NCBI GenBank assembly: GCA_021156265.1
Contig: JAJNBR010000045.1
Coordinates: 1 to 16,826, forward strand
From: Flavipsychrobacter sp.
GTDB lineage: Bacteria; Bacteroidota; Bacteroidia; Chitinophagales; Chitinophagaceae
Length of the DNA stretch: 16,826 nt
Reading direction: 5' to 3'
Each line of letters starts with the position of its first letter. Positions within the stretch are counted from its first letter, which is position 1. A program made the translations under genes and the position numbers. This document shows positions 1 through 7,851 of this stretch, piece by piece. The notes beneath the pieces were generated by a model. That model worked only from the letters and a program-made list of their open reading frames with translations. It had not been told where the DNA came from and made no database searches.

Positions 1-186
1 AGTCAGTATTTATTATTATTTTTATCATATTACGCAGCCAAAAAATGTCAATTTAGCCCTACCGTATTAACATACATTGTTTTATCATATAAATAATAAT
101 GACAATTCAATGAGTTATCCTATCATTAATAATTATACACAACACACCCGCCTCAAACGTATTTTGCAACCGCAATATCCATACAT

Positions 187-1908
187 ATGAACGAAACAAT
201 AGCGCCCATACCCCGCAGATTCTTACCACAAGATTTTACCGTTACTACCTGGGAAGTGCTCAAACCTTATTTCGAAGAGCTGAAAGCCCGCCCAATTAAT
301 AAAAGGGAAGACCTGGCCGACTGGCTGTCTGATGTCAGCGAGCTCGAAGCTGTTATCAGCGAAGATGCCAGCTGGCGCCAGATAAAAATGACCTGTGACA
401 CCACCAACCAGGAATACGAACAAGCCTTCACTTACTTCTGCCTGGAAATAGAGCCGAAGATGAAGCCTTACTTTTTTGAGCTAAACAAAAAATTGCTGGC
501 ATCTCCGTACATGAAGGAGCTAGACGAGTCGATGTATTATCCCTACCTGCGCAGCGTGAAGAACTCGGTAGACCTGTACCGCGAAGAGAATATACCCATA
601 CAGGCAGAGATGAGCGTATTGGCTCAGTCGTTCGGTGTTATCTCCGGCAAGATGACCATCACGCTGGATGATAAAGAGTACACCCTGCAGCAGGCAGCCA
701 AGTTCCTGCAAAACCCTGACCGCAACATCCGCGAAACTGTCTTCCGCAAGATATCGGAACGCCGCCTGCAGGATAGAGAACAACTTACCGAACTCTTCAA
801 TAAACTGGTAGAGCGCCGCCAAAAGGTTGCAGCCAATGCCGGCTTCGAAAATTACCGCGATTATAAATTCCGCGAGCTGGGCAGGTTCGACTATTCTCCC
901 GCTGATTGTTTTGCTTTTCACGACGCTGTGCGCGAGCACATTCTGCCGCTGCAAAAAAAGCTGGTAGAACACCGCAAGCAAAGACTGGGTCTTGATGTGA
1001 TGCGCCCCTGGGATGGCGATGCAGAACCCGCTGGCACACAGCCGCTGCACCCCTTCGAAACAGGTAAAGAGCTGGCCGATAAAACCATCACGGTCTTCAA
1101 CCGGCTGCGGCCATTCTTTGCTGACTGCATCAATACCATGGTAGGCATGAACCGCCTGGACCTGGAAAGCCGCAAAGGCAAAGCGCCGGGCGGCTACAAC
1201 TGTCCGCTGGCCGAAACAGGTGTGCCCTTCATCTTTATGAATGCTGCCGGAACTATGGGCGATCTCATTACCATGATGCACGAAGGCGGTCACGCGGTAC
1301 ATTCATTCCTGTCGCATCCGCTGCCGTTGTCATCCTTCAAAGAATACCCGATGGAGATTGCAGAGCTGGCCAGCATGAGCATGGAACTGTTCTCAATGGA
1401 ACACTGGGATGTATTCTTCAGCGACCAGAGCGAACTGCACCGCGCGCAGCTCGAAGAACTGGAACGTGTCATCAGCGTACTGCCATGGATAGCCACCATC
1501 GACAAATACCAGCACTGGATATACACAACGCCAAACCATACCGAAGAGCAACGCAAACAGCAATGGCTCGCCATACTCGACGAGTTCTCTACGGGTGTTA
1601 CTGACTGGAGTGGATTTGAAGATTACCGTGCACACTTCTGGCAAAAACAACTGCACCTGTTCGAAGTACCGTTCTATTATATTGAATACGGCATAGCACA
1701 ACTTGGTGCCATAGCCATGTGGCGCCAGTACCGCCAAAACAAAGACCAAGCACTGGATAATTATATGAAAGCACTTTCACTCGGCTATACCAAAACACTG
1801 AAAGAACTTTATGATACAGCGGGTATCAAATTTGATTTCTCGCCTGCTTACGTTGCAGAACTCGGAACGTTCGTAAAAGAACGCCTGGGTGAGATGGGGG
1901 TGAGCTAA
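187..1908 (+). CDS. M3 family oligoendopeptidase (zinc metallopeptidase)
   Basis: This is a 573-residue zinc-dependent oligopeptidase of peptidase family M3, the PepF-like branch, which cleaves short peptides, probably in the cytoplasm since no signal peptide is visible. The zinc-binding HEGGH motif is at residues 365-369, and Glu393 in the following EIAELASMSMEL stretch fits the third metal ligand, 24 residues after HEGGH as is usual for M3. Length matches the 550-600 residues typical of the family, so the gene looks complete. The start at 187 is chosen because the conserved N-terminal RRFLPQDF region follows within 10 residues and no in-frame alternative is better. No Shine-Dalgarno is seen, which is normal for Bacteroidota. 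A near-match to the -7 element (TATTTTG, 160-166) lies just upstream. It stands alone on its strand and ends at a strong terminator. The family is certain; the physiological substrates cannot be read from sequence. Confidence 0.95.
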   Translation: MNETIAPIPRRFLPQDFTVTTWEVLKPYFEELKARPINKREDLADWLSDVSELEAVISEDASWRQIKMTCDTTNQEYEQAFTYFCLEIEPKMKPYFFELNKKLLASPYMKELDESMYYPYLRSVKNSVDLYREENIPIQAEMSVLAQSFGVISGKMTITLDDKEYTLQQAAKFLQNPDRNIRETVFRKISERRLQDREQLTELFNKLVERRQKVAANAGFENYRDYKFRELGRFDYSPADCFAFHDAVREHILPLQKKLVEHRKQRLGLDVMRPWDGDAEPAGTQPLHPFETGKELADKTITVFNRLRPFFADCINTMVGMNRLDLESRKGKAPGGYNCPLAETGVPFIFMNAAGTMGDLITMMHEGGHAVHSFLSHPLPLSSFKEYPMEIAELASMSMELFSMEHWDVFFSDQSELHRAQLEELERVISVLPWIATIDKYQHWIYTTPNHTEEQRKQQWLAILDEFSTGVTDWSGFEDYRAHFWQKQLHLFEVPFYYIEYGIAQLGAIAMWRQYRQNKDQALDNYMKALSLGYTKTLKELYDTAGIKFDFSPAYVAELGTFVKERLGEMGVS

Positions 1909-1926
1909 TAACTGACTAACGAAACA

Positions 1927-1964
1927 AAAGAAAACGGCTGCCTGAAGGCAGCCGTTTTCTTTAT
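1927..1964. terminator. Bidirectional intrinsic terminator between convergent genes
   Basis: A perfect 14-bp stem (1929-1942 with 1947-1960) with a four-base TGAA loop has a GGCTGCC/GGCAGCC core flanked by A-rich and T-rich arms. It therefore works in either orientation. It lies between the stop of the oligoendopeptidase (1908, +) and the stop of the nucleotidyltransferase remnant (1961-1963, -), and the latter TAA abuts the stem. Confidence 0.9.
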
Positions 1965-2600
1965 TCAAAAAGGTAAGAAGCCTTTTCCAGGCTATCCGGT
2001 TTACCTACGTCTATGAACACATTGCCTGTGTGATTGTAACCTTTGATCAGGTATTCCTGCGCAAAGTGCAGGTACACATCTATCATCGAGAACTTGCCTT
2101 CAAAAGGCATATTCAGTATTTCCGGTGTCAAGACCTGTATGCCGCTAAAGGCAAGCGACCGGAATGATGTCGGACGAACAATTCGTTGCTTACCGGTCTC
2201 TTTATTCTCCCAGCCGCACAGTATCATTTGCTGATCGAACAACAGCCTGCGCGATGAATCCCGCTCCATGACCGCCAGCGTAGCAAAAGCAAGGTTCCGG
2301 TTGTGTTCTTCTATTAGTTTACCCAGGTCAAGGTTCGTCAGCGGTTTCGAGCACCTCGTCGCGCTCGTCCGATATCGTCACCCAGCTACCGAAGCCGCTA
2401 TTTTCCTCGATCACTTCTATGATCTGCTCGCCGAAATGGTGCACGTTCACCACCACGTCCTCAATACCGAACCGCTGCAGGTAGCGAATATTATGCTCCA
2501 GCAGGGTCTTCCCGTTTACCTCGGCCAGCGCCTTGGGATGATGATCGGTAAATGGCTTTAGCCGCGTACCCAAACCCGCCGCAAATAGCATCGCTTTCAT
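1961..2600 (-). pseudogene. Sugar-nucleotide nucleotidyltransferase, disrupted by internal deletion and frameshift
   Basis: The N-terminal part (from ATG at 2600) begins MKAMLFAAGLGTRLKPFT, the G-x-G-T-R-L-x-P-x-T nucleotide-binding signature of NTP_transferase proteins such as MurU- and mannose-1-phosphate guanylyltransferase-like enzymes. It continues to ISDERDEVLET near 2343 and then hits a stop in ETADEP. Homology resumes one base out of register at 2341 with LTNLDLGKL and runs through FSGIQVLTPEI, FSMIDVYL and FIDVGKPDSLEKA to the stop at 1961. In family members ISDER..L.TGGG is followed by roughly 24 residues, including the GGG loop and the metal-binding NVD Asp, before the LSNVDL-like stretch. 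That block is absent, so about 70 bases are missing. The product should be inactive. The start at 2600 is firm, as the glycine-rich motif must be near the N-terminus. It is divergent from the PfkB kinase gene. It is either a true pseudogene or an assembly error. Confidence 0.85.
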
Positions 2601-2657
2601 GGGGCCGAAATTACGCCAGACTACGCAGAAACCCGCGCCAAATACAGATTTTCCTGT

Positions 2658-2665
2658 TACCTTTG
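2658..2665 (+). promoter_or_regulatory. Putative Bacteroidota -7 promoter element (TACCTTTG)
   Basis: TACCTTTG matches the Bacteroidota consensus TAnnTTTG exactly and lies 20 bases upstream of the kinase ATG at 2686, leaving a short leader as is common in this phylum. No clear -33 TTTG partner is visible at the expected spacing, so this is a motif match only. Confidence 0.4.
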
Positions 2666-2685
2666 CCTCCTCAAATTTTATACAT

Positions 2686-3615
2686 ATGTCTTTAATGGTA
2701 GTAGGCACAATGGCCTTCGACGCGCTTGAAACACCATTTGGTAAAGTTGACCGCATCATCGGTGGGTCGGCTACTTATGCTGCACTGGCGGCTTCTTACT
2801 TTACACAGCCTATCAAACAGGTGTCTATCGTCGGTGGCGATTTCCCGCAGGAAGAGATGGACAAACTTGCTGCCCGCGGTGTTGACCTGGAAGGTGTTGA
2901 AATAGTGAAAGACGGCAAGAGCTTTTTCTGGAGCGGTCGCTACCATATGGACATGAATACCCGCGATACGCTGGTTACTGAACTGAACGTACTCGCACAA
3001 TTCGATCCAAAACTTCCTGGAAGCTATACAGATGTTGAATACCTGATGCTTGGCAACCTCTCACCCGATGTGCAGATCAGCGTTATCAACCAGCTGAAGA
3101 GCCGTCCGAAACTCATCATCATGGACACGATGAACTTCTGGATGGACATCGCCCTCGATAAACTGAAAGAAGTACTGGGTATGGTTGACCTGCTGATGGT
3201 GAACGACAGCGAAGCGCGCCAGCTGAGCGGTGAACACTCATTGGTTAAAGCTGCGATGAAGATCCAGGCTATGGGACCTAAATACCTTATTATAAAGAAA
3301 GGCGAACACGGCGCTCTGCTGTTCCACGGCCGTCGTGTATTTAGCGCACCAGCCCTGCCGCTCGAAGATGTATTCGATCCGACAGGCGCCGGCGATACAT
3401 TTGCAGGTGGCTTTATCGGTCACATTGCCCGTACAGGCGACACATCATTCGAAGGCATGAAGACCGCCATTATCATGGGTTCTGCAATGGCTTCTTTCTG
3501 CGTGGAGAAATTCGGTCCTAACCGGCTGGAAGAACTGACACATGCTGAGATCGACGAGCGCGTAAACCAATTTGCCGACCTTGCCAATTTCAAAACTGAA
3601 GTAGTACAGGCGTAA
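2686..3615 (+). CDS. PfkB-family carbohydrate kinase
   Basis: A 309-residue ribokinase/PfkB-type kinase that transfers phosphate from ATP to a sugar or nucleoside. The di-glycine substrate-lid motif is at residues 26-27 (IIGGSATYAA). The C-terminal PfkB signature DPTGAGDTFAGGF begins at residue 231, giving the anion hole and catalytic base Asp237. Length fits the family. The frame is open up to an ATG at 2599, but ATG 2686 is preferred: the family pattern starts directly with a VVGTMAFD-like strand, the longer form would overlap the divergent gene's start, and a TAnnTTTG box sits at 2658-2665. It is transcribed alone and ends at a strong terminator. The substrate cannot be assigned, and proximity to a sugar-nucleotide nucleotidyltransferase is only a weak hint of sugar metabolism. 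Confidence 0.93.
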   Translation: MSLMVVGTMAFDALETPFGKVDRIIGGSATYAALAASYFTQPIKQVSIVGGDFPQEEMDKLAARGVDLEGVEIVKDGKSFFWSGRYHMDMNTRDTLVTELNVLAQFDPKLPGSYTDVEYLMLGNLSPDVQISVINQLKSRPKLIIMDTMNFWMDIALDKLKEVLGMVDLLMVNDSEARQLSGEHSLVKAAMKIQAMGPKYLIIKKGEHGALLFHGRRVFSAPALPLEDVFDPTGAGDTFAGGFIGHIARTGDTSFEGMKTAIIMGSAMASFCVEKFGPNRLEELTHAEIDERVNQFADLANFKTEVVQA

Positions 3616-3637
3616 AACCTGTTCAGATATGTAATTG

Positions 3638-3667
3638 ATCCCCGCTCAAAAGGCGGGGATTTTTTTT
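3638..3667 (+). terminator. Intrinsic terminator of the PfkB kinase gene
   Basis: Stem ATCCCCGC (3638-3645) pairs with GCGGGGAT (3653-3660) across a seven-base loop, followed directly by seven T residues (3661-3667). It begins 23 bases after the kinase stop codon. Confidence 0.92.
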
Positions 3668-3810
3668 GCCTTCCATCCCACAACTCCTTATTGCGTGAGA
3701 TTGCATCGTCGTACCTACTTGCCGTGACGGAAAAACTAACAACGTATCGGTTTCACCACTTCGTACAATCTCTGGCACACAATTATTACTCGTCAGTAAA
3801 ACAACGCAAC

Positions 3811-4071
3811 ATGAAACAAGTGCAGTTCGATATGGATTTTACAATAGACGGCAAGCACACAGTTTGTGGATTTAAAACCATGGAAGATGAAAAAGGACAG
3901 TACATACTCATGTGCGCCACAACGGGCGACTATACCCGAGAGTATGAATTACGCAGCGATAACAGCGCTGATACTGAATTTCATTTTGTGACGCCTGATG
4001 TGCCTGAAGAATTGAAGCAGGCCGAAGCGGAGATCAGCGAGGCAATAGTGAAACATATTGAGGAAGATTAA
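3811..4071 (+). CDS. Small hypothetical protein, acidic C-terminus
   Basis: An 86-residue protein beginning MKQVQFDMDFTIDGKH. I do not recognise a family. It looks like a small soluble alpha/beta protein: an N-terminal stretch of likely beta strands (QFDMDFTI, HTVCGFKTM, QYILMCATT) is followed by an acidic helix-like tail ending KHIEED. There is no signal peptide or membrane segment. The frame is open back to an ATG at 3691, but that 40-residue extension is basic and aromatic-rich without obvious structure, so the internal ATG at 3811 is preferred. Its stop lies only 3 bases from the stop of the convergent gene at 4075. That it is a real gene rests on coherent amino-acid composition and codon pattern; function is unknown. 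Confidence 0.65.
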   Translation: MKQVQFDMDFTIDGKHTVCGFKTMEDEKGQYILMCATTGDYTREYELRSDNSADTEFHFVTPDVPEELKQAEAEISEAIVKHIEED

Positions 4072-4074
4072 CTG

Positions 4075-4275
4075 CTACCTTGCAGCTACAAAGGCTTCCA
4101 GCAGATCGGCGACCACGCCTTTAGCGCTAGCCTCATCATAAGCACGTACATAAGCAGATACCAGGTAGTTTGCTGTCGATTTGTAACTAAGATCCCCTTC
4201 GAAGTCTGGCGGAAAATGCACCAGGCTATAGCTCAGTATCTCGTTTCGCGAGAACAGGAAAAAATAAGTTTGCAT
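4075..4275 (-). CDS. Small hypothetical protein
   Basis: A 66-residue protein starting MQTYFFLFSRNEILSYSL and ending LLEAFVAAR. No family is recognised and there is no clear signal peptide or membrane helix. The start at 4275 is chosen because an AGGGGAG purine-rich, Shine-Dalgarno-like stretch lies 8 bases upstream. An alternative ATG at 4305 would add ten residues (MPDKKRGVIV) and cannot be excluded. The gene is convergent with the one at 3811-4071, 3 bases between stops, and no terminator separates them. The C-terminal half (YLVSAYVRAYDEASAKGVVADLLEAF) looks alpha-helical. It could be a stress or regulatory small protein, but nothing in the sequence says which. Confidence 0.6.
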   Translation of the reverse strand: MQTYFFLFSRNEILSYSLVHFPPDFEGDLSYKSTANYLVSAYVRAYDEASAKGVVADLLEAFVAAR

Positions 4276-4456
4276 CACTATCACTCCCCTCTTTTTATCG
4301 GGCATGGCCGTTTATAATCCTAGTAGATGCTCGGTAAAGGTTATATTAAAGGTACGGATTATTTACCCTATATCAGCAAAATAAGTAGCTGATTTTCAGG
4401 AGATTTAATGTTTTCATACTTCTCGCAATAATGGGTGAACTGCTGACTCTTCTCCC

Positions 4457-4491
4457 AAAAAAAGAAATAGCCCCGGGCTCTACCCGGGGCT
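4457..4491 (-). terminator. Intrinsic terminator of the first beta-barrel gene
   Basis: A 9-bp GC-rich stem AGCCCCGGG (4469-4477) / CCCGGGGCT (4483-4491) with a five-base loop. On the minus strand it is followed by ATTTC and seven T residues. It lies about 40 bases past the stop of the gene at 4529-5170. Confidence 0.9.
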
Positions 4492-4528
4492 GTTTTCATG
4501 GAAATGAAATATCGTTGATCTAGTACTG

Positions 4529-5170
4529 TTATAAGTCATCGCCAAACCACCAGCCAACACCAATACCGAAAGTGCGGTTGTGTACCTCTACCCCGGTGTC
4601 ATTCGACAGGTTAGACAGGCCCATATTGTAGAACGGGCGGATGAACAGACCCATATCGAAATCGTAGCCAATGTTGAACATCAGGCCGATGTCTGTGCGG
4701 TCAAGTTCCCCCGCAGCGTCACCAAATTCAATTTCTTGTTCGTCCTTCACAGTTACGCCACCGGTGGTTACTGCGTCCTTTACCTCCCCGCTCACAGCTA
4801 TACCCGCTGTGGGACCAAGACCTAAAAAGAAGCGGCCGGGACCTGCGTCTATATAATAGTTCACCAGCAGGGGAATTTCTATATACCCCAGGTTCCAGCT
4901 TTGTTCAAAAGTAGATCCCAGCAAGCTGCCGTCTATTTCGCCGCCTTTCATGCTATAATAGATACCGGGCTGTATCGTCAGGTGGCTGGTCAGGCAAATA
5001 TCCATAGCAGCGCCTATACGCAAACCCATGTTAGTCGATTCATCGCCCAGGTCCGGATCGAAGTCGAACTTGTTGATGTTCAGGCCTATTTCAGGCCCGT
5101 ATCGCAACTGAGCATTGGCCGATGCTGCAAACAGCAGTGCAGAAGCGGCTAGTGTAAGTAATTTCTTCAT
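4529..5170 (-). CDS. Outer-membrane beta-barrel protein (PorT family), copy 1
   Basis: A 213-residue exported protein. The N-terminus MKKLLTLAASALLFAASANA is a standard Sec signal peptide with a signal peptidase I site after ANA, before Gln. The rest is alternating aromatic and polar strands with short turns, typical of the PorT/OMP_b-brl_2 small beta-barrel family: PGIYYSMKGGE, YIEIPLLVNYYID, FFLGLGPTAGI, DIGLMFNIGYDF, LFIRPFYNMGLSNLS and the final FGIGVGWWF strand. The protein is expected in the outer membrane; its role is unknown. The start at 5170 is preferred over an ATG at 5182 because it gives a canonical signal peptide. It is a tandem paralogue of 5452-6201, each gene having its own terminator, so they are probably separate transcripts. 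Confidence 0.9.
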   Translation of the reverse strand: MKKLLTLAASALLFAASANAQLRYGPEIGLNINKFDFDPDLGDESTNMGLRIGAAMDICLTSHLTIQPGIYYSMKGGEIDGSLLGSTFEQSWNLGYIEIPLLVNYYIDAGPGRFFLGLGPTAGIAVSGEVKDAVTTGGVTVKDEQEIEFGDAAGELDRTDIGLMFNIGYDFDMGLFIRPFYNMGLSNLSNDTGVEVHNRTFGIGVGWWFGDDL

Positions 5171-5378
5171 ATTAGTTATCAATTTAGATGGTCACGAAAT
5201 GTTAAAAAAAAACGTGCCCCGGATAAGTAGTTATTGTGGGTAGCGGGTATCATCTGGGGAGAGATGTTCTTTTAATCCCTTCAGTTTGAGACACATGTAA
5301 TGCCGCGCAGAAAATAAACCAAATAGGAAAATTGTACAGCACACTCGCCTCCTGCTTCCTTTCTTAGGTCATGTCTAC

Positions 5379-5411
5379 AAAAAAAAATCAGCCCCGGTGG
5401 GTCCGGGGCTG
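5379..5411 (-). terminator. Intrinsic terminator of the second beta-barrel gene
   Basis: Stem CAGCCCCGG (5389-5397) pairs with CCGGGGCTG (5403-5411) over a five-base loop. On the minus strand a run of nine T residues follows (A-run 5379-5387). It is nearly identical in core to the terminator at 4469-4491 of the neighbouring paralogue. Confidence 0.9.
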
Positions 5412-5451
5412 CATTCTTGAAAATATGGAATCTATGTTTTTTACTTTTCTA

Positions 5452-6201
5452 TTATTTGTTTTTGCCGCCAAACCACCAGCCAAAACCAACGCCAAACGTC
5501 CTGGTGTTGATATCGATATTTGTGTACAGGTCATCATCCTTCGAGAGGTTAGACAGACCCCAGTTGTAGAATGGACGTACAAACAGGCCAAAGTCAAAAG
5601 CATAACCTGCATTGGCCATCAGACCTATGTCGGTACCACCCACAAGCCGATCGTCTCCGTCGTTTAAGTCAATTTCCTCGTCGAAATTAGCGCCATTGTT
5701 AGGATTGTTGACCTTAAGATGCAGATCGCTCCCAACATTGAAGCTGAATGTAGGGCCTAAGCCAATGAAAAATTGACCGGGACCAGCATCGAAATAGTAG
5801 TTAAGCAAAAGCGGGATCTCTATGTAGCTCAGGATCACTATTGGCTGTACCGCAGATCCATCGAGAATAACACGATTACCAAGAACGCGATCCTGGTCGA
5901 TAAATGGGGTTATAGCCGGCCGGTTAGCCCTATAAGTGAAGTTTCGTTCTCCGCCTCGCCTGCTGTAGTAGATACCCGGCTGAAGCGTAAGATGGTTAGC
6001 AATACAGATATCTACGGCCACACCGGTGCGAATCCCTGTAAAGCTTTTATCGTCCACATCCCAGTCATCAGCAACATCAAAATCATAATTGTAGTTGAGT
6101 TTACTCATATTAAAACCCACCTCGGGAGCAAACCTTACTTGCGCATTTGCCGAACCTGCAAACAGAAGTGCAGAAGCAGCAGTTAGTAGTAATTTCTTCA
6201 T
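5452..6201 (-). CDS. Outer-membrane beta-barrel protein (PorT family), copy 2
   Basis: A 249-residue paralogue of the gene at 4529-5170. The signal peptide MKKLLLTAASALLFAGSANA has a cleavage site after ANA. Shared blocks are GIYYSRRGGE, YIEIPLLLNYYFDAGPGQFFIGLGPT, TDIGLMANAGYAFDFGLF, RPFYNWGLSNLS and RTFGVGFGWWFG. It is longer mainly through insertions after the first strand (a DVADDWDVDDK acidic loop) and in the middle (a loop around ITPFIDQDRVLG). These acidic and polar insertions would lie in loops between strands. Predicted location is the outer membrane; no enzymatic motif is present. The start at 6201 gives a perfect signal peptide. It is most simply explained as a tandem duplication with later loop divergence. 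Confidence 0.92.
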   Translation of the reverse strand: MKKLLLTAASALLFAGSANAQVRFAPEVGFNMSKLNYNYDFDVADDWDVDDKSFTGIRTGVAVDICIANHLTLQPGIYYSRRGGERNFTYRANRPAITPFIDQDRVLGNRVILDGSAVQPIVILSYIEIPLLLNYYFDAGPGQFFIGLGPTFSFNVGSDLHLKVNNPNNGANFDEEIDLNDGDDRLVGGTDIGLMANAGYAFDFGLFVRPFYNWGLSNLSKDDDLYTNIDINTRTFGVGFGWWFGGKNK

Positions 6202-6414
6202 AACAGTTTAAATTGATGGTTCACAAAAAAAATTGTTGAAACAAGCGAACAGATGAGTATTGTCTTCATAATCAACCTTTCATGGCTAAGAGGTCTTAGT
6301 CAAAGTCGTGCCATAGAGCGACTGTATTTGCCCACTTTTAGCAGCTAAGCAGCTGGCATGGTCTTTTTTCGTTTTGCAGAGTAAGGGGACAAGCCCCTGT
6401 AAACTGAAAGGACT

Positions 6415-6699
6415 ATGAAAAAAAGTACTGTAATACTATTAGGCGTGGCAGGCGTAGCAGCGCTGCTGTATGCACTGTCGCGCACCGAGAAGGGTAAACA
6501 AATGACCGACGACCTGGGTACACAGGCGGAAGAATGGAAAGAAAGCTGGACAAAATTTGCCGGCAGCACAGGCACCCGATTGACGCACCTGATGGAATCG
6601 CTGAGCCATGAACTGGCGGGGCTGACACATGATGCCCGCGAGCGCGTACTGGCTATACTGGGCGAAAAAAGCCACAACGGAACGCACGTCAAAAATTAG
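6415..6699 (+). CDS. YtxH-like small membrane-anchored protein
   Basis: A 94-residue protein with a single N-terminal hydrophobic segment (about residues 5-21, TVILLGVAGVAALLYAL) followed by SRTEKGKQMTDDLGTQAEEWKES, the arrangement of YtxH-type small stress or envelope proteins. The rest is predicted amphipathic helix, probably coiled coil, ending in a polar tail (SHNGTHVKN). It would be anchored in the inner membrane, with the helical part probably on the cytoplasmic side. The start is supported by an AAAGGA Shine-Dalgarno-like sequence just upstream of ATG 6415. A small hairpin (AGGGG/CCCCT, 6384-6398) sits in the leader. It has its own strong terminator, so it is monocistronic. The family call is by overall architecture only; function is unknown. 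Confidence 0.8.
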   Translation: MKKSTVILLGVAGVAALLYALSRTEKGKQMTDDLGTQAEEWKESWTKFAGSTGTRLTHLMESLSHELAGLTHDARERVLAILGEKSHNGTHVKN

Positions 6700-6728
6700 G
6701 TAGGCGTTTATGCCGATCATTTATATTA

Positions 6729-6759
6729 GCGCCCCGCTGATGAAGCGGGGCGCGTTTTT
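6729..6759 (+). terminator. Intrinsic terminator of the YtxH-like gene
   Basis: A perfect 10-bp stem GCGCCCCGCT (6729-6738) / AGCGGGGCGC (6744-6753) with a five-base loop is followed by G and five T residues. It starts 30 bases past the stop at 6699. Confidence 0.92.
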
Positions 6760-6907
6760 GTGCGTTATTAATCAAGATCATGAGCGGTAGCTATTGCTAA
6801 CTTGCCGGTAATCCGTGGGGTAACTCCAGTGCCGTCAGGTCATTCCACCCCCCGCGAAAAGCGCACATCGAAAGACAGGTCCGAAAGATCCGCCTTAAAC
6901 ATGCGCC

Positions 6908-7168
6908 CTATGGACATTGATCTATACCTTCAAGGTAGGCATTGACCATACCTCCCAGCTTTGACTCTAGTCCCAGCATTTCTTCAGGCAATGGGTCGGG
7001 AGCGACAATCTTCCATTCCTTATTAGAAAACTGCATAGTGAACGATGGCAACGACGTGTTGTTGATGACCGATACTTCGAAACAGGACGTAGCAAGGTTG
7101 TCCCCGTTTACCAATCGGAAAATGATCGGGCTGCCCATGTACGTGAAGGTGATGACAAAGGATAACAT
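6908..7168 (-). CDS. Hypothetical protein
   Basis: An 86-residue protein, MLSFVITFTYMGSPIIFRLV at the start and LGGMVNAYLEGIDQCP at the end. I recognise no family. The middle contains beta-strand-like stretches (SCFEVSVINN, SFTMQFSNKEWKIVAPD) followed by a likely helix (LPEEMLGLESKLGGMVNAYLEG). The N-terminus is hydrophobic but lacks an initial basic cluster and is interrupted by polar residues, so it is probably not a signal peptide. It is preferred over the overlapping opposite-strand frame at 6942-7181 because its composition is more protein-like. No Shine-Dalgarno or clear promoter box was found, and no terminator follows. It could be a small cytosolic protein of a lineage-restricted family. 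Confidence 0.6.
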   Translation of the reverse strand: MLSFVITFTYMGSPIIFRLVNGDNLATSCFEVSVINNTSLPSFTMQFSNKEWKIVAPDPLPEEMLGLESKLGGMVNAYLEGIDQCP

Positions 7169-7454
7169 AGTGGTAGTTTAAAAAGCTGCGTGTCTGTATA
7201 TTCAAAACATCAACGAGTTCTTTTTTTCAAATTTTAAAAAAATGGGCAAATGCTTTTAGAGTTGTTTAACGGTATTTTCTACCACAATTATGCGTTTGAG
7301 TTTGTTAACCAGCAAGGATATAAGTGATCATTACCCTGACATTCTTCGCGTATGAACCTCCGGAATCAGGAAAGCCAACTCTTCAAACAAGGAAAAAACG
7401 CATGGCAGCGTGCTAAATCGTAAATCACACCGGCATAGCGCCTTCCTGTGGCAA

Positions 7455-7485
7455 TTGCCCAAATCATCAAAAAAGCGTATATTTG
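7455..7485 (+). promoter_or_regulatory. Bacteroidota-type promoter (TTG-N20-TATATTTG)
   Basis: TATATTTG at 7478-7485 matches TAnnTTTG exactly. TTG at 7455-7457, 20 bases upstream, gives a proper -33 partner. This is the best-formed promoter of this type that I found in the window. The predicted transcription start near 7491 is followed by no intact gene, and the next terminator-like hairpin is at 7852-7891, so a transcript of about 400 bases is implied. Confidence 0.45.
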
Positions 7486-7540
7486 CTATAGAAATATAGC
7501 GCCGTGAAACCTATATCGCTCTCATACGATCCACCTTCGT

Positions 7541-7780
7541 GTGTCCACCATCAAGGGCAAGTTTTTTTCTTTTCCCGAAAAGCCGGAAATCTATACCAGA
7601 ATCGACAACCTGGCTGCCTGAGTATTCAGAGCTGGTATTGTTCAAAACCGCCATCACCCCGCGGGTGAGCACCATTAAAAGACATGAAAAAAAGCGAACA
7701 AACTGTAACAAATTGGAGCCGAAAACCCCTGTCTCAGCAGTTTCACACAATAAGCTCAGCAATTCGGGACCGACAAAATA
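7541..7780 (+). pseudogene. Possible decayed or frameshifted small gene
   Basis: From GTG 7541 one frame reads VSTIKGKFFSFPEKPEIY and on to RIDNLAA before a TGA at about 7619. The frame one base further on then continues as PEYSELVLFKTAITPRVSTI and so on to a TAA at about 7781. Both halves use G/C-ending codons at a rate like the neighbouring real genes, so together they look like one reading frame broken by a single inserted base. It lies directly downstream of the promoter at 7455-7485. An upstream GTG at 7504 (MKPISLSYDPP) could be the start if there were a second shift. No family is recognised, and chance open frames of this size are common, so this is a weak call. Confidence 0.2.
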
Positions 7781-7851
7781 AACACAGGGAAAAACCGTAT
7801 CATCCTGTAATAGTTTCAAGGGGAAAGGCGCTACCGGAGCGGCTTGGCCGG

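Noticed and set aside
520..1302. 260-codon frame antisense to the oligoendopeptidase
   Set aside because: The plus-strand frame has the HEGGH motif and family-wide similarity; the antisense frame has no domain or start signals.
2599..2685. 29-residue N-terminal extension of the PfkB kinase
   Set aside because: The extension has no family similarity, would overlap the start of the divergent nucleotidyltransferase, and lies upstream of the -7 promoter element at 2658-2665.
4457..5411. The two near-identical GC hairpins as mobile-element inverted repeats
   Set aside because: Each follows a beta-barrel gene, has a T-run on the minus strand and explains itself as a terminator copied with the gene; no transposase or target duplication is seen.
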